A DNA stretch of 64,000 bases, from contig NZ_JALMEW010000003.1 in assembly GCF_023094245.1 (NCBI RefSeq), forward strand, positions 124,001 to 188,000, given 5' to 3'. A model generated the notes under the pieces. It was not told where the DNA came from, ran no database searches, and saw nothing but the letters and a program-made list of their open reading frames with translations. Both the position numbers and the translations under genes were made by a program. Shown piece by piece: positions 25,681-34,245 of this stretch. Position 1 is the stretch's first letter, and every line of letters begins with the position of its first letter. The stretch comes from Halomonas getboli. Lineage in GTDB: Bacteria; Pseudomonadota; Gammaproteobacteria; Pseudomonadales; Halomonadaceae.

Positions 25681-26595
25681 TCAGGCCGGCTTGATGCCCG
25701 CCAGCACCGAGAACGAGGTCTCGCGGGCGGTGCGCAGGAAGTCTTCCATCCAGGGCGCGTCGCGCGTCTCCTCGCGGATCGCCGCGAACAGCGTGCTCCA
25801 TACCCCGCGCTCGCCCAGCGGTACCGCCTTCACGTAATCCCGTTCCAGGTATTCGGTCAGCGCCCAGTTGGGCAGCGCACAGACGCCGCGCCCGCTGGCC
25901 ACCAGCTGCATCATCATGATCGTCAGCTCGGCGGTGCGCACCTCGCGCGGCCGGCAGCCGGCCGGGTCGAGGAACTGGGTGAAGACATCCAGCATGGCGT
26001 GCTCCACCGGATAGGTGATCAGCGTCTCGTCGACCAGGTCCTCCGGCACCACGAACGGCCTGCCGGCCAGGCGGTGCTGGCGGGCCACGGCCAGCAGCCC
26101 CTCGTAGCGGAACAGCGGCTCGTAGTGAACGCCGGGCAGCGGTTGGGGATCGGCGGTGATCACCAGGTCGAGCTGCTCGCGGGCCAGGGCCGGCAGGGGA
26201 TCGAAGTGGTGGCCGCCGGGAATGTCGATCTCCACCTCGGGCCAGTGGTCGCGGAAGTGGTCGACGGTGGGCATCAGCCACTGGAAGCAGCTGTGGCACT
26301 CGATGGCCATGTGAAGCCGGCCCTGTTCGTTGCCGGCCAGTCGCGCCAGGTCGCGCTCCGCCATGCGTACCTGGGGCAGCACCTGTTCGGCCAGCGCCAG
26401 CAGGCGCATCCCGGCGCGGGTGAACTCCACCGGCCGTGTCTTGCGCAGGAACAGCGGGTTGTCCAGCCGCTCCTCCAGGTCCTTGATCTGGTGGGAGAGG
26501 GCGGACTGGGTCAGGTGCACCCGCTCGGCGGCTTCGACCAGGGAGCCGGCGTCGCGCAGGGCGATGAGCGTGCGGAGGTGGCGGAGTTCGAGCAT
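25681..26595 (-). CDS. metR: LysR-family regulator of methionine biosynthesis
   Basis: A 304-residue LysR-type regulator whose sequence follows MetR closely: MLELRHLRTLIALRDAGSLV at the N-terminal winged helix, TQSALSHQIKDLEERL as recognition helix, and AIECHSCFQWLMPTVDHFR in the effector domain, which is diagnostic for MetR. MetR uses homocysteine as co-effector and activates metE/metH-type genes. None of those targets lie nearby, so regulation would act at a distance. A TGA-N7-TTCA-like sequence sits just before the start and may serve autoregulation. The gene converges on the sensor kinase with a 10-base gap. Confidence 0.87.
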   Translation of the reverse strand: MLELRHLRTLIALRDAGSLVEAAERVHLTQSALSHQIKDLEERLDNPLFLRKTRPVEFTRAGMRLLALAEQVLPQVRMAERDLARLAGNEQGRLHMAIECHSCFQWLMPTVDHFRDHWPEVEIDIPGGHHFDPLPALAREQLDLVITADPQPLPGVHYEPLFRYEGLLAVARQHRLAGRPFVVPEDLVDETLITYPVEHAMLDVFTQFLDPAGCRPREVRTAELTIMMMQLVASGRGVCALPNWALTEYLERDYVKAVPLGERGVWSTLFAAIREETRDAPWMEDFLRTARETSFSVLAGIKPA

Positions 26596-26600
26596 GATTC

Positions 26601-26613
26601 TGAGCTAACTTCA
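26601..26613. promoter_or_regulatory. MetR-site-like sequence before metR
   Basis: tgagctaacttca matches the MetR consensus TGAANNTNNTTCA at 7 of its 9 defined positions and begins 6 bases upstream of the metR start. Overlapping it, ttcat-gatg-atgaa (26610-26623) is an additional inverted repeat. Confidence 0.35.
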
Positions 26614-26739
26614 TGATGATGAAGAGCAAGTTTAGTTTGATTCAGCTACGGGGGCCAGTCGGCCCGCTGCCGCGGCCAATCCCACCGACGGCTGGTATGC
26701 TGGCGGCGATGGAGTCTCGCCGCACAAGGAGTCATTGCC

Positions 26740-27516
26740 ATGCCCCGTCTCTCGTCCTGCCGGATCGTCCTGCCGCTGCTGATGTCGCTGGGCCTGTCCG
26801 GCTGCATCACCTACGTGAACTCGCCGGCACCGGATGCCGGCGCCTCGTCGCCGGCGGTAGCCGACGCCGCGGTCGACGGTGCCGATGAAGCCGGCGACGA
26901 GGCGTCGCCCAAGGCGCCGCTGCTGCCGTCCACGCTGTTTCCCGGCGAGGCCAGCCAGCTGGTCGGCTGGCGCTGCACGCCGGCCCAGGATCTGATCACC
27001 GCCGAAGGCGAGGACGAGCTGCGGCTGTGGTCGGCCGCCGGCGCCAATCGCCTCGCGCCGGCGGTCGTCGCCAGCGGCAGCCGCTATCAGAACGGCGGGC
27101 TGAGCGTGTGGCTGAAGGGCGAGGAGGCGCTGGTCGAGAGCCAGCGGGGTCGGCTGGACTGCCGGCGCGACGTCACGCTCGATGCCCTGACCCGCGAGGG
27201 CCACCCGGGGGTGATGTTCCACGGTCGCGGCAACGAGCCGGGCTGGAACGTCGAGCTGGCCAACGACGCGCCGCGGCTCGACCTGACCCTGGACTACGGA
27301 GAGCGCGAGCTGACGTTGCCCTACCGGGTCACCACCCTCGACAACGAGGCCGGGCGGGTGATCCTGGCCAGCGGCCAGGCGGCGCGGCCCTTCACGCTGC
27401 GCATCGAGGCCAAGGCCTGCTTCGACGACATGAGCGGCCAGCCGTGGCCGGCCCGGGTGACGCTGGGTATCAACGGCGAGGTCTATAGAGGCTGCGGCCA
27501 GGGCATCGCGCCCTGA
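26740..27516 (+). CDS. lipoprotein with MliC-like and COG3650-like domains
   Basis: A 258-residue predicted outer-membrane lipoprotein: the signal peptide ends in the lipobox LSGC with Cys22. After an Ala/Asp-rich linker (~25-70), residues ~75-145 resemble MliC, the membrane-bound inhibitor of C-type lysozyme (WRCTPAQDLITAEGEDELRL ... LDCR, with Cys at both ends). The C-terminal ~110 residues, beginning MFHGRGNEPGWNVEL, resemble the COG3650 domain of uncharacterised envelope proteins. The protein would sit in the periplasm and may protect peptidoglycan from lysozyme. This is inferred from domain resemblance. The gene is alone between metR (divergent) and azoR. Confidence 0.7.
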   Translation: MPRLSSCRIVLPLLMSLGLSGCITYVNSPAPDAGASSPAVADAAVDGADEAGDEASPKAPLLPSTLFPGEASQLVGWRCTPAQDLITAEGEDELRLWSAAGANRLAPAVVASGSRYQNGGLSVWLKGEEALVESQRGRLDCRRDVTLDALTREGHPGVMFHGRGNEPGWNVELANDAPRLDLTLDYGERELTLPYRVTTLDNEAGRVILASGQAARPFTLRIEAKACFDDMSGQPWPARVTLGINGEVYRGCGQGIAP

Positions 27517-27590
27517 GTCGAGCGGGCTTTATTCGATATAGTCGAACGACAGCTGCGGTTTTTCCCGCTTATCGTGGCCAAAAACGAATA

Positions 27591-27596
27591 TATAAT
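27591..27596 (+). promoter_or_regulatory. perfect -10 hexamer (tataat) upstream of azoR
   Basis: The hexamer tataat lies 42 bases before the azoR start in a locally AT-rich stretch. The -35 candidate (ttatcg at 27569-27574) is weak. Confidence 0.5.
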
Positions 27597-27637
27597 GGCG
27601 ATCATTCCTCAGCTAACGATGCTTCAAGGAGATCGCC

Positions 27638-28237
27638 ATGACCCGCGTCCTCGTTCTGACCTCTTCCATTCTCGGCGGCAACTCCCAGGCGCTGGCCGAT
27701 CACTTCAGCGCCCTGGCCGGCGAGCGAGACGGCGTGGAGATCACCCGCCGCGACCTGGTGGCCGACGAGCTGCCGCACCTGGGCCTGGCCGAGCTGGGCA
27801 GCTGGCAGGTAGCCCCGGAAGAGCGCGACGCCGAGCAGCGTGAGCTTGCGGCCCGTTCCGACGCCCTGATCGAGGAGCTGCTGGCGCACGACGTGCTGGT
27901 GCTCGGCGTGCCGCTCTACAATCTCGGCCTGCCGACCCAGATGAAGGCCTGGTTCGACCGCGTGCTGCGCGCCGGCGTGACCTTCCGCTATACCGAGAAT
28001 GGCCCGCAAGGCCTGGTCGAGGGCAAGCGCGCCATCCTGCTGGCCGCCCGCGGCGGTCAGTACGCCGGCACCGCGCTCGACAGCCAGACGCCGCACATTA
28101 CCCACATGCTGGGCCTGATGGGCATCGGCGAGGTGAATACCGTGTTCGCCGAGGGCCTCAACATGGGCGAGGCGCAGAAGGACGGCGCCATGAGCGAGGC
28201 TCGCCAGGCCATTGCCGGCCTGGTGGAGCGCCTCTAA
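27638..28237 (+). CDS. azoR: FMN-dependent NADH-azoreductase
   Basis: A 199-residue flavodoxin-fold quinone/azo reductase. TSSILGGNSQAL near the N-terminus forms the FMN phosphate loop, and VLGVPLYNLGLPTQMKAWFDRVLRAG contains the conserved P-x-Y-N motif binding the flavin ring. AzoR enzymes reduce azo compounds and quinones using NADH and protect against thiol-specific stress. The start has a near-perfect Shine-Dalgarno (AAGGAGATCGCC before ATG). It is monocistronic and ends at a bidirectional hairpin shared with tag. Confidence 0.92.
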   Translation: MTRVLVLTSSILGGNSQALADHFSALAGERDGVEITRRDLVADELPHLGLAELGSWQVAPEERDAEQRELAARSDALIEELLAHDVLVLGVPLYNLGLPTQMKAWFDRVLRAGVTFRYTENGPQGLVEGKRAILLAARGGQYAGTALDSQTPHITHMLGLMGIGEVNTVFAEGLNMGEAQKDGAMSEARQAIAGLVERL

Positions 28238-28268
28238 GCCGGCGCCGACAGGGCATCAGGACAGACGC

Positions 28269-28290
28269 AGGGCGACCCCAGGGTCGCCCT
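28269..28290. terminator. bidirectional hairpin between azoR and tag
   Basis: A perfect 10-bp stem agggcgaccc/gggtcgccct with a 2-base loop lies between the two convergent stop codons (28237 and 28305). Confidence 0.75.
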
Positions 28291-28304
28291 GCTCGCGTTG
28301 CGGG

Positions 28305-28841
28305 CTAGCCACGTTGCCAGGCCGGGCCGGCGGCGAGGATGCGTGCCTGCACCGGGCAGTCGTCGCGGTGGGCACCGGGCAGGAAGCCGCTGCTCATCAG
28401 GAACTCGCCGACGATCTCGGGGCCGGTGAAGCGGAAGGTGCGCTTGAACAGCTTGACCCAGTCGGCGTGGGAGCGCGGATGATGCGCCTCCAGCCAGGTC
28501 CGGAAGCTGCCGTGCTCGGCACGCAGCGCCTGGATCACGCCGGCGTTGTGGATCACGGCATCGACCTTGAGACGGTTGCGGATGATGCCGGCGTCGGCCA
28601 GCAGCCGGGCGCGCTCGGCCTCGCCGTAGGCGGCCACGCGGTCGACGGCGAAGCCCTCGAAGGCCGCCTGGAAGGCGTCACGCTTCTTGAGTACCGTCAG
28701 CCAGGACAGGCCCGCCTGGTTGATCTCCAGGGCCAGGCGCTCGAACAGCGTGTCGTCGTCGGCGACGGGAAAGCCGTACTCGTGGTCGTGGTAGGGACCG
28801 TGAAACGGATGGCCGGGGGCCAGGTCACAGTAGTGGCTCAT
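28305..28841 (-). CDS. tag: DNA-3-methyladenine glycosylase I
   Basis: A 178-residue base-excision repair enzyme removing 3-methyladenine. The core motif LALEINQAGLSWLTVLKKR is intact and contains the base-pocket Glu39. Cys5 and histidines around PYHDHEYG, with a C-terminal HRDDC, correspond roughly to the structural zinc site of E. coli Tag, although the N-terminal spacing differs. I chose the ATG at 28841 (MSHYCDL), since the family begins with this Cys-containing segment. The same frame stays open far upstream, but that extension is the antisense of gloA and is not coding. It is divergent from gloA. Confidence 0.9.
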   Translation of the reverse strand: MSHYCDLAPGHPFHGPYHDHEYGFPVADDDTLFERLALEINQAGLSWLTVLKKRDAFQAAFEGFAVDRVAAYGEAERARLLADAGIIRNRLKVDAVIHNAGVIQALRAEHGSFRTWLEAHHPRSHADWVKLFKRTFRFTGPEIVGEFLMSSGFLPGAHRDDCPVQARILAAGPAWQRG

Positions 28842-28940
28842 GGAACCTGCTCGTCGCGGAAGGAATCGGGGTGAGGCGTCAGGATGCCCCCATTGCCCAG
28901 ACTTGTGAAACCCGAACGAATCGTGAATAGGGAGAGAGAC

Positions 28941-29381
28941 ATGCAATATCTGCACACCATGGTCCGCGTCAGCGACCTGGATGCCTCGCTGCACTTCTAC
29001 TGCGACCTGCTGGGGCTCCAGGAAGTGCGCCGCAAGGAAAGCGAGAAGGGGCGCTTCACCCTGGCGTTTCTCGCCGCCCCGGCGGACGAATCGCGCTCCA
29101 CCGAGCTGCAGGCGCCTGAGCTCGAGCTGACGTACAACTGGGACCCGGAGACCTACACCGGCGGCCGCAACTTCGGCCACCTGGCCTATCGCGTGGACGA
29201 TATCTACGCGCTGTGCGAGCACCTCCAGGCTAACGGCGTGACCATCAATCGTCCGCCCCGCGACGGCCACATGGCCTTCGTGAAGAGCCCCGACGGCATC
29301 TCCGTGGAGCTGCTGCAGGCCGGCGAGCCGCAGGCGCCGAGGGAGCCTTGGGCATCCATGGAGAACACCGGCAGCTGGTAA
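28941..29381 (+). CDS. gloA: lactoylglutathione lyase (glyoxalase I)
   Basis: A 146-residue VOC-fold metalloenzyme that converts the methylglyoxal-glutathione hemithioacetal to lactoylglutathione. The metal ligands are visible at the expected places: His5 (LHTMVRV), Glu62 (LELTYNW), His80 (FGHLAY) and Glu123 (ISVELL). The FYCDLLGL helix motif near residue 19 is also typical. The start at 28941 has a GGGAGAGAG Shine-Dalgarno. The gene ends at a strong hairpin terminator before the convergent DoxX gene. Confidence 0.92.
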   Translation: MQYLHTMVRVSDLDASLHFYCDLLGLQEVRRKESEKGRFTLAFLAAPADESRSTELQAPELELTYNWDPETYTGGRNFGHLAYRVDDIYALCEHLQANGVTINRPPRDGHMAFVKSPDGISVELLQAGEPQAPREPWASMENTGSW

Positions 29382-29410
29382 CGGGTTGCCGGACGCTGCT
29401 CCATGAACAA

Positions 29411-29438
29411 CGCCGCCGACGGGAAGCCGTCGGCGGCG
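29411..29438. terminator. hairpin terminator between gloA and DoxX gene
   Basis: A perfect 10-bp stem cgccgccgac/gtcggcggcg with an 8-base loop, followed by ttgtcgtt, between convergent genes. Confidence 0.8.
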
Positions 29439-29464
29439 TTGTCGTTCGAGATGCCCGGGCGCGC

Positions 29465-29869
29465 TCAGTCGGGCTTGATCGCCATGCGGCCGCTGCCGAG
29501 GAAGACCAGGGCCAGGGCGCCGACGAAGAACATGCCCTGGAGCTCGAGCTGCCAGCCGCCGTTGTCGTTGAGCATGAACAGCTGACCGGTGTGGGCCAGC
29601 AGCACGGCGACCAGCATGTTGCCGACCATCAGCAGGCCGGCGACCCGGGTCTGCCAGCCGAGGATGGCCATCACCGGCGCGACGATCTCGCCGATCAGCA
29701 CGCCGTAGGCCAGCACGGCGGGCAGGCCATGGCCCTCCAGCATGCCGCCGATCCACTCGATCGAGCCGGGGTTGAGCAGCTTGGAGACGCCGTGGAGCAG
29801 GATCAGGCCGCCCACCGCGAGTCGTAGCAGCAGCTTGCCGAGGGCGTCGTTGTGAAGAGCGTTGAGCAT
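29465..29869 (-). CDS. DoxX family membrane protein
   Basis: A 134-residue protein with four predicted transmembrane helices. LLLRLAVGGLILLHGVSKLL at the start and the later GEIVAPVMAILGWQTRVAGLLM are typical of DoxX/SURF4-like proteins. The biochemical function of this family in proteobacteria is poorly defined; some members are linked to redox or thiosulfate metabolism. The start at 29869 (MLNALHN) follows a GGAGAAG purine stretch. It is divergent from the META-domain lipoprotein gene. Confidence 0.85.
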   Translation of the reverse strand: MLNALHNDALGKLLLRLAVGGLILLHGVSKLLNPGSIEWIGGMLEGHGLPAVLAYGVLIGEIVAPVMAILGWQTRVAGLLMVGNMLVAVLLAHTGQLFMLNDNGGWQLELQGMFFVGALALVFLGSGRMAIKPD

Positions 29870-29986
29870 GGGACTTCTCCGTGTCGATGGGATGAGGCAA
29901 GCATTGTCCGAACGTCCGGCCTGGGGCAAGCTTGGGTGCGTTTCCACCTCCGCTTTCCACACCTGTCACGATCAAGGATGAGCCAC

Positions 29987-30427
29987 ATGATCGCCACGTT
30001 ACGCCTTGCCCTGCCGCTGCTTCTTGTCGCCCTGATGACCGGCTGTGCCGCCGGCCCCGCGCCGGTCAGCCAGCCCGGCGATACCGTGTCCGGCCCGGTG
30101 GTCGGCCCGCGCTGGAACCTGCTGCTGGTGGGCACCAGCGACCGCCTCGAGATGCCGGCCACGCCCTGGTTCCAGGTCGCGGCGGACGGCAGCGTCACCG
30201 GCAGCGACGGCTGCAACCGCCTCACCGGCAGTGTCGCCCTGGATGCGCAGAACCGCATCGAGTTCTCCCGACTGGCCTCGACCCGCCGGGCCTGCCCGAA
30301 CATGGCCGGCGCCCGCCAGGTCACCGAGATGCTGGACCAGGCCTATCGTTACCTGATCGATCACGACCGGCTGGTGTTCTTCGGCCCCGACCAGCACGTG
30401 CTGGGTGGCTTCCGCCGCGCCAACTGA
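29987..30427 (+). CDS. META-domain lipoprotein (HslJ-like)
   Basis: A 146-residue predicted lipoprotein. The signal peptide ends LMTGC (Cys20). The mature part matches the META fold of HslJ-type proteins: RWNLLLVG, FQVAADGSVTGSDGCNRLTG with the conserved G-C-N motif, and later STRRAC plus FFGPDQHVLGGF. HslJ is associated with envelope stress and novobiocin resistance in E. coli, but a precise function is not known. The ATG at 29987 is preferred over 29978, because AAGGA lies 8 bases upstream of the former and overlaps the latter. Confidence 0.82.
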   Translation: MIATLRLALPLLLVALMTGCAAGPAPVSQPGDTVSGPVVGPRWNLLLVGTSDRLEMPATPWFQVAADGSVTGSDGCNRLTGSVALDAQNRIEFSRLASTRRACPNMAGARQVTEMLDQAYRYLIDHDRLVFFGPDQHVLGGFRRAN

Positions 30428-30600
30428 GAAAACCAGGGTTCGCTACTGCGCTCGAGATCCTGGCCGCCGGCGGTGCCGAAGCGTCGGACCGTCGCCATCC
30501 TCATGTAGCAGGCTACACTCCGGTGGCTGCGCGCCGGCGGCGGCCAGGCTAGGCGCCCCCACCTCTCTTCGCTCGTGACGCGAAACCAGGCTTTCTTATT
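30428..30600. repeat. imperfect fold-back intergenic element
   Basis: The centre is the palindrome tgtagc-ag-gctaca (30504-30517). Further out cctggccgccg (30459-30469) pairs perfectly with cggcggccagg (30538-30548), and ttcgc (30439-30443) with gcgaa (30580-30584). The octamer aaaccagg is present at both ends as a direct repeat. The whole stretch contains no convincing gene and could form one long cruciform or RNA hairpin. Confidence 0.55.
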
Positions 30601-30619
30601 ATCGATAAACGAGTCCATA

Positions 30620-30654
30620 CGCGAACGGCCCGCCGGATAGGCGGGCCGTTCGCG
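30620..30654 (-). terminator. strong hairpin terminator of valS
   Basis: A perfect 15-bp stem cgcgaacggcccgcc/ggcgggccgttcgcg with loop ggata lies 17 bases past the valS stop on the minus strand. Confidence 0.88.
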
Positions 30655-30670
30655 TTACACAGGGTGTTTC

Positions 30671-33508
30671 CTAGAGCGCGGCGATCTTGTCGCGCTGTTC
30701 GACCAGCACCTTGCGGGCGGCCTCGAAGTCCGCCAGCTTGGCACGCTCCTTCTGCACCACCGCCTCGGGGGCCTTGGCGACGAAGCTGTCGTTGCCGAGC
30801 TTCTTCTCGATGCCGCCGATCAGCTTGTCCTGCTTCTCGATCTCCTTGGCCAGACGCGCCAGCTCGGCGTCCTTGTCGATCAGCCCGGCCATGGGCACCA
30901 GCACTTCCATCTCGCCGACCAGCTGGGTGGCCGACAGCGGCGCCTGTTCGGGATCGTCGAGCCAGGTGACGCTCTCGAGCTTGGCCAGCTTGGAGAGGAA
31001 CAGCCGGTTGGCCTCCAGGCGCTCGCTGTCGCCGGCGGTGCCCTTGGTCAGCAGCGCCTCCAGCGGCTTGCCCGGGGCGATGTTCATCTCGGCGCGGATG
31101 TTGCGGATGGCCACGATCACGCCCTTGAGCCACTCGATATCGCGGGTGGCGGCCTCGTCGATCAGCGCCTTGTCGGCCTGCGGCCAGGGCTGGGTCATCA
31201 CGGACTCGCCGTCGACGCCGGCCAGCGGCGCCACGCGCTGCCAGATCTCCTCGCTGATGTAGGGCATCATCGGGTGGGCCAGGCGCAGCACGGCCTCGAG
31301 CACGCGCACCAGGGTGCGGCGGGTGCCGCGCTTGGCGGCATCAGAGGCGCCGTCGTCCCACAGCACCGGCTTGGAGAGCTCCAGGTACCAGTCGCAGTAT
31401 TCGTTCCACACGAAGTCGTAGAGCGCCTGAGAGGCGTGGTCGAAGCGGAACTCCTCCATCGCCTTGGTCACCTGGGCCTCGGTCTTCTGCAGCCGGGAGA
31501 TGATCCAGCGGTCGGCCAGCGACAGCTCGACGTCGCCGCCGGCCGCGCCGCAGTCCTGGCCCTCGGCGTTCATCAGCACGTAGCGCGAGGCGTTCCACAG
31601 CTTGTTGCAGAAGTTGCGGTAGCCGTCGAGGCGGCCCATGTCGAACTTGATGTCGCGGCCGGTGGTGGCCTGGGACAGGAAGGTGTAGCGCAGCGCGTCG
31701 GTGCCGTGGGGCTCGATGCCCTCCGGGAACTCCTTGCGCGTGGCCTTGGCGATGGCCTTGGCCTTCTGCGGCTGCATCATGTTGCCGGTGCGCTTCTCGA
31801 CCAGGGTCTCCAGCTCGATGCCGTCGATCAGGTCGATGGGGTCGAGCACGTTGCCCTTGGACTTGGACATCTTCTGGCCCTGGGCGTCGCGCACCAGGCC
31901 GTGGACGTAGACCTGCTTGAAGGGCACCTCGCCGGTGAACTTCAGGGTCATCATGATCATCCGGGCGACCCAGAAGAAGATGATGTCGAAGCCGGTGACC
32001 AGCACGCTGGACGGGTGGAAGGTCGCCAGTTCCGGCGTCTGCTCGGGCCATCCGAGGGTGCCGAAGGTCCACAGCCCGGAGCTGAACCAGGTGTCGAGCA
32101 CGTCCTCGTCCTGGGTCAGGGCGACGTCGTCGGTCAGGCCGTGCTTGGCGCGGGCCTCCTCGGCGCTGCGCGCCACGTAGACGTTGCCGCTCTCGTCGTA
32201 CCAGGCCGGGATGCGGTGGCCCCACCACAGCTGGCGCGAGATGCACCAGTCCTGGATGTCGCGCATCCAGGCGAAGTACATGTTCTCGTAGTTCTTCGGC
32301 ACGAACTCGATGTCGCCGTTCTCGACCGCGGCGATGGCCGGCTTGGCCAGCTCCTCGACGGCGACGAACCACTGGTCGGTGAGCAGCGGCTCGATGACGT
32401 CGCCGGAGCGGTCCCCAAAGGGCAGGGTGTTGCTGACCGTCTCGACCTGCTCAAGCAGGCCGGCGGCGTCCATGTCGGCGACCAGGCGCTCGCGGGCCTC
32501 GAAGCGGCCGAGGCCGGCGTAGGCGGCGGGCAGCGAGGTGTCGATGTCGGCCAGCGGGCGGCCCTGGAGGTCGAACGCCTCGGCGGCCTCGAGCACGGCG
32601 GCGTCCTTGGAGAAGACGTTGATCAGCGGCAGGTTCTGGCGCTTGCCGACCTCGTAGTCGTTGAAGTCGTGGGCCGGGGTGATCTTCACGCAGCCGGAGC
32701 CCTTCTCCATGTCGGCGTGCTCGTCGGCCACGACCGGGATGCGGCGGCCGACCAGCGGCAGCTCGACGAACTTGCCGACCAGCGAGGCGTAGCGCGGGTC
32801 TTCCGGGTTGACCGCCACGGCGCTGTCGCCGAGCAGGGTCTCGGGACGGGTGGTGGCGACGACCAGGTAGTCCTTGCCGTCGTCGGTGGTCACGCCGTCG
32901 GCCAGCGGGTAGCGGAAGTGCCAGAACTGGCCCTGCTGGTCCTTGTTCTCGACCTCGAGGTCGGAGATCGCGGTGTGCAGGGTCGGGTCCCAGTTGACCA
33001 GCCGCTTGCCGCGGTAGATCAGGTCCTCTTCATAGAGGCGCACGAAGACTTCCTGCACGGCCTGGTAGAAGCCGTCGTCCATGGTGAAGCGCTCGCGGGA
33101 CCAGTCGACGCTGGCGCCCATGCGGCGCAGCTGGCGGGTGATGTGGCCGCCGGACTCGTGCTTCCACTCCCAGATCTTGTCGGTGAAGGCCTCGCGCCCG
33201 AGGTCGTGGCGGCTCTTGCCTTCCTCGGCCGCGACCTTGCGTTCCACCAGCATCTGGGTGGCGATGCCGGCGTGGTCGGTGCCCACCTGCCACAGGGTGT
33301 TGCGACCCTGCATGCGCCGCCAGCGCGTCAGGGTGTCCATGATGGTGTCCTGGAAGGCATGGCCCATGTGCAGGCTGCCGGTGACGTTGGGCGGCGGGAT
33401 CATGATGGAGAACGGCTCGCCCTCGCCGGAGGGGGCGAAGCGGTTGTCGGCTTCCCAGCGCTCGTACCAGCGGGTTTCGATCTGCTCGGGTTGGTAGGTC
33501 TTGTCCAT
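30671..33508 (-). CDS. valS: valyl-tRNA synthetase
   Basis: A 945-residue class I aminoacyl-tRNA synthetase. The HIGH-type motif is [15 protein letters not shown] (His47-His50) and the KMSKS loop is QKMSKSKGN near residue 547. [18 protein letters not shown] belongs to the catalytic core, and the editing (CP1) domain lies between the two motifs. The C-terminal ~70 residues form the coiled-coil arm typical of ValRS ([22 protein letters not shown]). It charges tRNA-Val. It is the last gene of the pepA...holC-valS cluster, with a structured repeat copy in its 284-base upstream region and a strong terminator behind. Confidence 0.98.
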   Translation of the reverse strand: MDKTYQPEQIETRWYERWEADNRFAPSGEGEPFSIMIPPPNVTGSLHMGHAFQDTIMDTLTRWRRMQGRNTLWQVGTDHAGIATQMLVERKVAAEEGKSRHDLGREAFTDKIWEWKHESGGHITRQLRRMGASVDWSRERFTMDDGFYQAVQEVFVRLYEEDLIYRGKRLVNWDPTLHTAISDLEVENKDQQGQFWHFRYPLADGVTTDDGKDYLVVATTRPETLLGDSAVAVNPEDPRYASLVGKFVELPLVGRRIPVVADEHADMEKGSGCVKITPAHDFNDYEVGKRQNLPLINVFSKDAAVLEAAEAFDLQGRPLADIDTSLPAAYAGLGRFEARERLVADMDAAGLLEQVETVSNTLPFGDRSGDVIEPLLTDQWFVAVEELAKPAIAAVENGDIEFVPKNYENMYFAWMRDIQDWCISRQLWWGHRIPAWYDESGNVYVARSAEEARAKHGLTDDVALTQDEDVLDTWFSSGLWTFGTLGWPEQTPELATFHPSSVLVTGFDIIFFWVARMIMMTLKFTGEVPFKQVYVHGLVRDAQGQKMSKSKGNVLDPIDLIDGIELETLVEKRTGNMMQPQKAKAIAKATRKEFPEGIEPHGTDALRYTFLSQATTGRDIKFDMGRLDGYRNFCNKLWNASRYVLMNAEGQDCGAAGGDVELSLADRWIISRLQKTEAQVTKAMEEFRFDHASQALYDFVWNEYCDWYLELSKPVLWDDGASDAAKRGTRRTLVRVLEAVLRLAHPMMPYISEEIWQRVAPLAGVDGESVMTQPWPQADKALIDEAATRDIEWLKGVIVAIRNIRAEMNIAPGKPLEALLTKGTAGDSERLEANRLFLSKLAKLESVTWLDDPEQAPLSATQLVGEMEVLVPMAGLIDKDAELARLAKEIEKQDKLIGGIEKKLGNDSFVAKAPEAVVQKERAKLADFEAARKVLVEQRDKIAAL

Positions 33509-33662
33509 GGAGTCTTCCGGGTCGAAGGAGGTGGCGACGACGCGGCACGGCGGGCCTGTCAGGCCGGCCGTGCGGGACGCGAAAAATGGGGTCGATTATA
33601 GCCCGAGGGGCCGGGCGGCGTCATGGGCGGTCGACGGGCTTCTCGATGCAGTGAGGGGCGCC

Positions 33663-33752
33663 GGGGACAGGTCGAAGAGGGGGTTTTTGGCCATGGATGG
33701 CCAAAGAAGCGCCCAGGGATGGGTTCATAGCGCCCCTCTGAGACCTGTCGCC
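33663..33752 (-). repeat. dispersed structured intergenic repeat, short copy D
   Basis: Read on the minus strand, gaggggcgctatgaaccc and atccctgggcgct match the first ~40 bases of copies A and B, and tggccatccatggcca plus aaaaacccc match their 3' part; about 80 bases in the middle are missing. Its own closing stem is gacaggtc/gacctgtc (33666-33673/33742-33749) plus agagggg/cccctct (33676-33682/33733-33739). It lies about 40 bases 3' of holC in the sense direction. Confidence 0.85.
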
Positions 33753-33792
33753 GGGCTAGCCCCGAACAGTACGGCTCAGGAACAGGCGGAAA

Positions 33793-34236
33793 TCAGGCCC
33801 CGGCGCGCAGATGGTGCGGCGTGACCGGGTAGCCGCGCTTCTTGTAGGTCTGCCAGCAGCGCCGCTTGGCGGTCAGCACCGCCTGATGCTGGTTGATGAT
33901 CTCGGCGACCCGCTCGAAGCGCGAGAACCACTCGGGAATCTCCGGGTGCAGGTTGAGCATCGCCTGCACGCCGGCGTCGCCGGGCGGCGGTTCCTGCCAG
34001 CCGATGGTCACCGGCACGCTGTCGGCCTGCTCGCTGCCGAGCAGCGCGTGGGGCAGGTAGGCGTCGGGCCGGAAGGTCCAGAGGACGTCGTCCAGCTCCC
34101 GGGCCATGGCCTCGTCCTCGGCGTGCAGGTGCAGCCGATAGCCCTTGCGGGCGATGGTCTCGGCCAGCCGGCAGGCGAACGCCAGCCGCGCTTCCAGGGT
34201 GGTCTCGGGGAGGATATAGAAATCGATGCGGGTCAT
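33793..34236 (-). CDS. holC: DNA polymerase III chi subunit
   Basis: A 147-residue replisome accessory protein. MTRIDFYILPE at the start, then ARKGYRLHLHAEDEAMARELDDVLWTF and QADSVPVTIGW follow the chi family closely. Chi bridges the clamp loader (via psi) to SSB. The usual neighbours pepA and valS are present on the same strand, but ilvE and an SDR gene are inserted between pepA and holC here. The start is 9 bases past the SDR gene stop, so these two are probably cotranscribed. Confidence 0.92.
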   Translation of the reverse strand: MTRIDFYILPETTLEARLAFACRLAETIARKGYRLHLHAEDEAMARELDDVLWTFRPDAYLPHALLGSEQADSVPVTIGWQEPPPGDAGVQAMLNLHPEIPEWFSRFERVAEIINQHQAVLTAKRRCWQTYKKRGYPVTPHHLRAGA

Positions 34237-34245
34237 GGTCCCTCG

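Noticed and set aside
27519..27560. gtcgag...gtcgaac pair after the MliC-like gene as a terminator
   Set aside because: The arms are direct rather than inverted over most of their length, so no stable stem forms.
28305..29975. 556-residue reading of tag
   Set aside because: The extension beyond 28841 is antisense to gloA and the DoxX region; Tag is normally about 180-190 residues.
31274..33601. 775-codon plus-strand frame
   Set aside because: Antisense to valS; composition is that of a shadow frame.
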